Positions 6,342 through 9,311 of a stretch of 9,311 nucleotides of DNA are shown here, piece after piece (the stretch's first letter is position 1; the number at the start of each line of letters is the position of its first letter). A program made the translations under genes and the position numbers. The notes under the pieces were generated by a model. The model was not told the DNA's origin. It saw only the letters and a program-made list of their open reading frames with translations, and did no database searches. The DNA comes from an uncultured Methylophaga sp. Its GTDB lineage: Bacteria > Pseudomonadota > Gammaproteobacteria > Nitrosococcales > Methylophagaceae. The stretch lies in NCBI GenBank assembly GCA_947631375.1, contig CANRLD010000064.1, positions 1-9,311 on the forward strand, read 5' to 3'.

Positions 6342-7424
6342 TTACTGTGCAAGACCAGCGGTTGTGGCAGAAGTTTTCTGCGACATATCCCGGATATCAG
6401 CCAGTTCACGCAGAACTGCCGTCGCATAGCTTCCCGGTCCTAACTCAAACTCCAGTAATAAACTGTCGTCGTTAATAAATTGCCAGTTAAATTGCTGTGG
6501 AAACACTCTGAGCGCGCGCCGCTCTTGGGTTAACCCCAGCTTCTCCAGTTGTTGCTGCCAGTCTTGCCACTCTGCCAGTGTTGCTTGTTCCAGCAACAGC
6601 GCATCTGCTTTACTAACAGCATCGCCTTTGCCCCACAGCGGGCCGGTGGGATGTATATCCCTTTCCTTTAGCCGCTGCTGTAATATCGCGTCCGTATTTT
6701 CCGCAACAAAATAACTGGCGCGCGTACCAGCCAGCAACATCACATCACCCGTTAGCAGCTGATTCCAGTTTCCCTGGCGAATGCGCTCTGCCAATACCAG
6801 ATTAAATAACCAGGAACGTGCCGCAGAGATAATCATACTGCGTTGCTGGCGCTTTTTAGGTTCGATACCTTCTGCAAACCAGCTCTGTGCTTTTCGTAAA
6901 TTATTCCCGTGGTGACCAAACCGCTGCTCGGCAAAGTAATTTGGCACGCCATGTTCAGCAATAGTCTGCAGATTATTTTCCCACAGCGCTCGATCACCTG
7001 TTATACCGGTCAAACGCAACCGGAACCGGTTGCCAGCCAGAGCGCCCCGTTTTAATTTTTTGCTATGGCGCACCACCTGAAGAATTTTGATTTGTGGCGT
7101 TTCGAATGCCTGCCAATCGGGTTCTGCCAAGCCTTGCAGGTTGACACTAAACCATTGCGAGGTGACTGCATGCCGATCTTTTAAACCGGCATAGCCAACT
7201 GCTACCGGAGAAACGCCTGCGAAGCGGGCAATTTCCTGTGCCAGCCAGTCGGTGTTGATATCTGTTTTTTGCACATATAACCACACATGAGCACCCTCGC
7301 CCTCTGGCGAAAAAGGTAAGCGCTCTTCCACCTCGAAATACATTGCCTTTTCACGTAACAGACCACTACAGCTGGCAGCACTCTCCATGTGTCGGGGCAA
7401 CGAGGCATAATCAAATTGCTTCAA
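6342..7424 (-). CDS. truD: tRNA pseudouridine(13) synthase TruD
   Basis: Converts uridine 13 of certain tRNAs (tRNA-Glu in E. coli) to pseudouridine; cytoplasmic. At 360 residues it is close to the E. coli enzyme (349). The catalytic motif GYAGLKDRHAVTSQW holds D83, matching Asp80 of E. coli. Other family marks are GLLREKAMYFEVEE near the N-terminus, GEGAHVWLYVQK, NYFAEQRFG and the C-terminal GPGSYATAVLREL. The start is TTG at 7424: MKQFDYASL aligns with the E. coli N-terminus, and an AGGCAGG site lies 6 nt upstream (complement of 7431-7437). The start overlaps the ispF stop as TTGA, which suggests translational coupling. A later ATG (codon 13) would cut into the conserved N-terminus. Confidence 0.96.
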   Translation of the reverse strand: MKQFDYASLPRHMESAASCSGLLREKAMYFEVEERLPFSPEGEGAHVWLYVQKTDINTDWLAQEIARFAGVSPVAVGYAGLKDRHAVTSQWFSVNLQGLAEPDWQAFETPQIKILQVVRHSKKLKRGALAGNRFRLRLTGITGDRALWENNLQTIAEHGVPNYFAEQRFGHHGNNLRKAQSWFAEGIEPKKRQQRSMIISAARSWLFNLVLAERIRQGNWNQLLTGDVMLLAGTRASYFVAENTDAILQQRLKERDIHPTGPLWGKGDAVSKADALLLEQATLAEWQDWQQQLEKLGLTQERRALRVFPQQFNWQFINDDSLLLEFELGPGSYATAVLRELADIRDMSQKTSATTAGLAQ

Positions 7425-7903
7425 GCAGTACCTGCCTTTTTAATCAGCGCAACAGCATAGGCGGCAATACCTTCCTCCCGACCAACAAATCCCAGTCGTT
7501 CGGTTGTCGTTGCCTTAATATTTATTTCGCTCGGTTCAATTTGTAAATCATTGGCTAATAATTCACGCATTTGTGGAATAAATGGCGCCAGCTTCGGTAC
7601 TTGAGCCGCAATGGTGGCATCGACATTGCCGATCCGCCAGCCTGCGGCAGTTAAATCATCATATACCCGGCGCAACAACACCCGGCTGTCGATGCCCGCA
7701 TACGCCATATCATTATCAGGAAAATGGTGGCCGATATCCCACCAGCCAGCAGCTCCAAGTAGCGCATCACACACTGCATGGGTAAGCACGTCGCCATCGG
7801 AATGTGCTTCCAGTCCGTGCGTATGAGGAATCGTCACGCCACCAATAATCAGTTCGCCATCGGCAATAAAACGATGTACGTCGTAACCATGACCAATTCT
7901 CAC
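7421..7903 (-). CDS. ispF: 2-C-methyl-D-erythritol 2,4-cyclodiphosphate synthase IspF
   Basis: Fifth step of the MEP pathway: cyclises CDP-methylerythritol 2-phosphate to the 2,4-cyclodiphosphate with release of CMP; a cytoplasmic homotrimer. The product is 160 residues, as expected. The metal ligands D8 and H10 (GHGYDVHRF) and H42 (SDGDVLTHA) are present, as are D56 and the nucleotide-site stretch KATTTERLGFVGREEG. Next to D56 the usual AALGDIG reads AAGWWDIG, with Trp at 54 and 55. The start is GTG, backed by GGAG 7 nt upstream (complement of 7911-7914). It overlaps the ispD stop by 4 nt (GTGA), and its own stop overlaps truD by 4 nt. ispD and ispF act two steps apart in the same pathway, which fits their coupling. 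Confidence 0.97.
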   Translation of the reverse strand: MRIGHGYDVHRFIADGELIIGGVTIPHTHGLEAHSDGDVLTHAVCDALLGAAGWWDIGHHFPDNDMAYAGIDSRVLLRRVYDDLTAAGWRIGNVDATIAAQVPKLAPFIPQMRELLANDLQIEPSEINIKATTTERLGFVGREEGIAAYAVALIKKAGTA

Positions 7904-8610
7904 TCGGCTTCTCCAGTTTGTTGTTGCTGTAAAAATAAGGCTGCTAATGCTAAATCCTGTGGCACAGTAATTTTAATATTGTCACTGTGGCCGCCCACTA
8001 TTTTCGGCTTCAGGCCAACCAATTCCATTGCGCCGGCTTCATCTGTCACCTTTATATTTTCTTGCTCGGCCTGTTTTAATGCCGCAGAAAGCGCCTGTAA
8101 TCTGAACATTTGCGGCGTTGCAGCACGCCACAAACCATTTCGATCCACGGTGGATTCAATAACACCTTCCGCCGTAACGCGCTTAACCGTTTCAGTTAGC
8201 GGAATGCCTAATATGCCGCCGATTTCATCATCTTCCAATTGCTGCAACATGAGATCAATATCCTGGTGGCGGAGACAGGGACGCGCGGCATCATGCACCA
8301 AGACCCAAGGATCATCCGTGGTCAGTGTTGCCAACAACTGTAAGGCATTGTTGACGGAGTCTGCTCGCTCATCACCGCCGATAGTAGTGTGGATTGGCCA
8401 CTGCCCAGGCAGATTGAGTGTTGGCCAGTAATGATCAGCAGCAGACAGAGCCACAACGACGCCCGCAATTCGTGGATGACTGACAAGTCGGCTCAGGGTA
8501 TGAAAAATAACGGGATGATCGTTCAATAATAAATACTGTTTCGGTCGATCCGCCTGCATTCTACTGCCGATTCCTGCAGCAGGCACTACCGCCCAGACAT
8601 TCTTATTCAT
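7900..8610 (-). CDS. ispD: 2-C-methyl-D-erythritol 4-phosphate cytidylyltransferase IspD
   Basis: Third step of the MEP pathway: joins CTP and methylerythritol 4-phosphate to give CDP-methylerythritol and pyrophosphate. The product is 236 residues, the E. coli length. Motifs in order are the CTP loop VVPAAGIGSRM with PKQYL, GGDERADSV, VHDAARPC, TVDRNGLWRA, TDEAGAMEL and DNIKITVPQDLALA; these carry the known Lys, Asp, Arg and Lys active-site positions. The ATG at 8610 was chosen. A TTG five codons earlier is in frame, but it has no ribosome site and lies deeper in ftsB. The chosen start overlaps the ftsB stop by 8 nt and has only a weak site, so coupling to ftsB translation is likely. Confidence 0.96.
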   Translation of the reverse strand: MNKNVWAVVPAAGIGSRMQADRPKQYLLLNDHPVIFHTLSRLVSHPRIAGVVVALSAADHYWPTLNLPGQWPIHTTIGGDERADSVNNALQLLATLTTDDPWVLVHDAARPCLRHQDIDLMLQQLEDDEIGGILGIPLTETVKRVTAEGVIESTVDRNGLWRAATPQMFRLQALSAALKQAEQENIKVTDEAGAMELVGLKPKIVGGHSDNIKITVPQDLALAALFLQQQQTGEAE

Positions 8611-8887
8611 CTTCTGCAAGATCAATTACATGGAAAAAGGTTTCTTCTGGTTTGACCATGCCAAGCTCACTACGGGCGCGTTCTTCCAACGCATCCAAAC
8701 CACTTTTCAGATCAGAAACTTCCGCCGCCAGCACTTGATTGCGCTCTTCCAGTTTTGCATTATCAATGCGCTGCTTTTCAACAGTCAGGTGGAGTCGCAA
8801 CAACGCTGGCAGACCGTCGTGACTAAGCCACAAGCGATATTGCAACATGATAAACAAGCAAGTCAGCAGAATCAGTACTGCTTTCAT
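8603..8887 (-). CDS. ftsB: Cell division protein FtsB
   Basis: A small bitopic inner-membrane protein that, with FtsL and FtsQ, forms the divisome subcomplex controlling septal peptidoglycan synthesis by FtsWI. From the ATG at 8887 it has 94 residues (E. coli 103). A transmembrane helix fills about residues 2-20 (KAVLILLTCLFIMLQYRLW). A periplasmic coiled coil follows from about 28 to 65. Then comes the conserved ALEERARSELGMVKPEETFF, very close to the E. coli sequence. The frame is open 24 codons further upstream into eno, but FtsB homology and a short cytoplasmic N-terminus favour this ATG. It lies 10 bases after the eno stop, with GCTGAG as a poor ribosome site. The eno-ftsB-ispD order is classic for gammaproteobacteria. 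Confidence 0.94.
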   Translation of the reverse strand: MKAVLILLTCLFIMLQYRLWLSHDGLPALLRLHLTVEKQRIDNAKLEERNQVLAAEVSDLKSGLDALEERARSELGMVKPEETFFHVIDLAEDE

Positions 8888-8897
8888 CTCAGCATCA

Positions 8898-9311
8898 TCA
8901 TTGAGGTTGAAATGCCTGTAAACCAGGATAGATAGCCGATGCCCCAAGCTCCGCTTCAATGCGCAGCAACTGATTATATTTGGCTACCCGATCTGAGCGG
9001 GATAACGAGCCGGTTTTAATTTGCCCGCAACCGCTCGCAACTGCCAAATCGGCGATAAAGGTATCTTCAGTTTCACCACTGCGATGCGACACAATCGATT
9101 TATAGCCGAACTGCGCCGCCAACGTCATCGCGGCCCGTGTTTCGGTCAATGTGCCAATCTGATTGAGCTTTATCAAAATCGCGTTGGCGACCCGGGATTC
9201 AATACCCTGTTGCAAAATATGGCTGTTGGTAACAAATAAGTCATCGCCTACCAATTGAATTCGACTCCCCAGACGTTGCGTCAACAACTTCCAGCCATCC
9301 CAATCGTCTTC
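8898..9311 (-). CDS. eno: Enolase, C-terminal part (5' end outside window)
   Basis: Glycolytic enzyme interconverting 2-phosphoglycerate and phosphoenolpyruvate; in E. coli also part of the RNA degradosome. The window holds the last 137 codons, about the final third of a protein of roughly 430 residues; the frame runs off the right edge. Recognisable pieces in order are EDDWDGWK, LVGDDLFVTN with a magnesium-binding Asp, and ILIKLNQIGTLTET with the catalytic Lys (Lys341 in E. coli). SHRSGETEDTFIADLAV (the phosphate-binding loop) and GQIKTGSLSRSDRVAKYNQLLRIE follow. The sequence is intact to its TGA stop. It is the first gene visible in the minus-strand block, with ftsB 10 bases downstream; any promoter lies outside. 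Confidence 0.98.
   Translation of the reverse strand, partial: EDDWDGWKLLTQRLGSRIQLVGDDLFVTNSHILQQGIESRVANAILIKLNQIGTLTETRAAMTLAAQFGYKSIVSHRSGETEDTFIADLAVASGCGQIKTGSLSRSDRVAKYNQLLRIEAELGASAIYPGLQAFQPQ

Noticed and set aside
6012..6443. Plus-strand open frame of 143 codons
   Set aside because: It is antisense to the DUF1223 gene and the truD end, and its translation has no recognisable features.
7778..8431. Long plus-strand open frame of 217 codons
   Set aside because: It lies antisense to ispD and the ispF start, both unmistakable genes. Its translation is rich in Ser, Cys and Ala with no domain, and no ribosome site is evident.
8888..8959. 24-codon N-terminal extension of ftsB
   Set aside because: It overlaps the eno 3' end in another frame and would put a long unrelated segment before the membrane helix.

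Overview
The window looks like an ordinary chromosomal stretch of a gammaproteobacterium. The main signs are the eno-ftsB-ispD-ispF-truD gene order on the minus strand, the divergent ampD/nadC pair, and a fused three-activity CysG. Individual proteins align well, from memory, with their E. coli or Salmonella counterparts in length and motifs. Base composition is moderate, near 50% GC. A marine or methylotrophic lineage such as Methylophaga is possible but is only a guess. I see no mobile element, tRNA, rRNA, CRISPR array or integration site. There is no gene-free stretch over 300 bases.

Layout: bases 1-108 are the 3' end of an FKBP-type prolyl isomerase gene (+), closed by a strong hairpin terminator at 135-158. 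ampD (-, 157-708) converges on it. ampD and nadC (+, 793-1638) diverge from an 84-bp region holding a 13-bp inverted repeat. nadC ends at a perfect 18-bp palindrome (1653-1670), which serves as a terminator facing a convergent TonB-dependent receptor gene (-, 1698-3992). The receptor has its own 139-bp leader (3993-4131) with a 17-bp inverted repeat.

Everything from 4132 to the right edge is one tightly packed minus-strand block. Read in transcription order it is eno (partial), ftsB, ispD, ispF, truD, a DUF1223 thioredoxin-like secreted protein, and cysG. Junctions are overlaps or gaps of 8 nt overlap, 4 nt overlap (GTGA), 4 nt overlap (TTGA), 10 nt, 27 nt and 11 nt. Operon-style co-expression and translational coupling are therefore likely.

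Functionally the block mixes glycolysis (enolase), cell division (FtsB), two steps of the MEP isoprenoid pathway (IspD, IspF), tRNA modification (TruD) and siroheme synthesis (CysG). AmpD recycles peptidoglycan and NadC makes NAD precursor. In many gammaproteobacteria truD is followed by surE-pcm-nlpD-rpoS. Here DUF1223 and cysG occupy that position, and this is the clearest departure from the usual layout.

I find no convincing undescribed multi-gene system. The items most worth a second look are the two inverted repeats in the regulatory regions, the receptor of unknown substrate, the DUF1223-cysG pairing, and a Trp-Trp substitution beside the active-site Asp of IspF.
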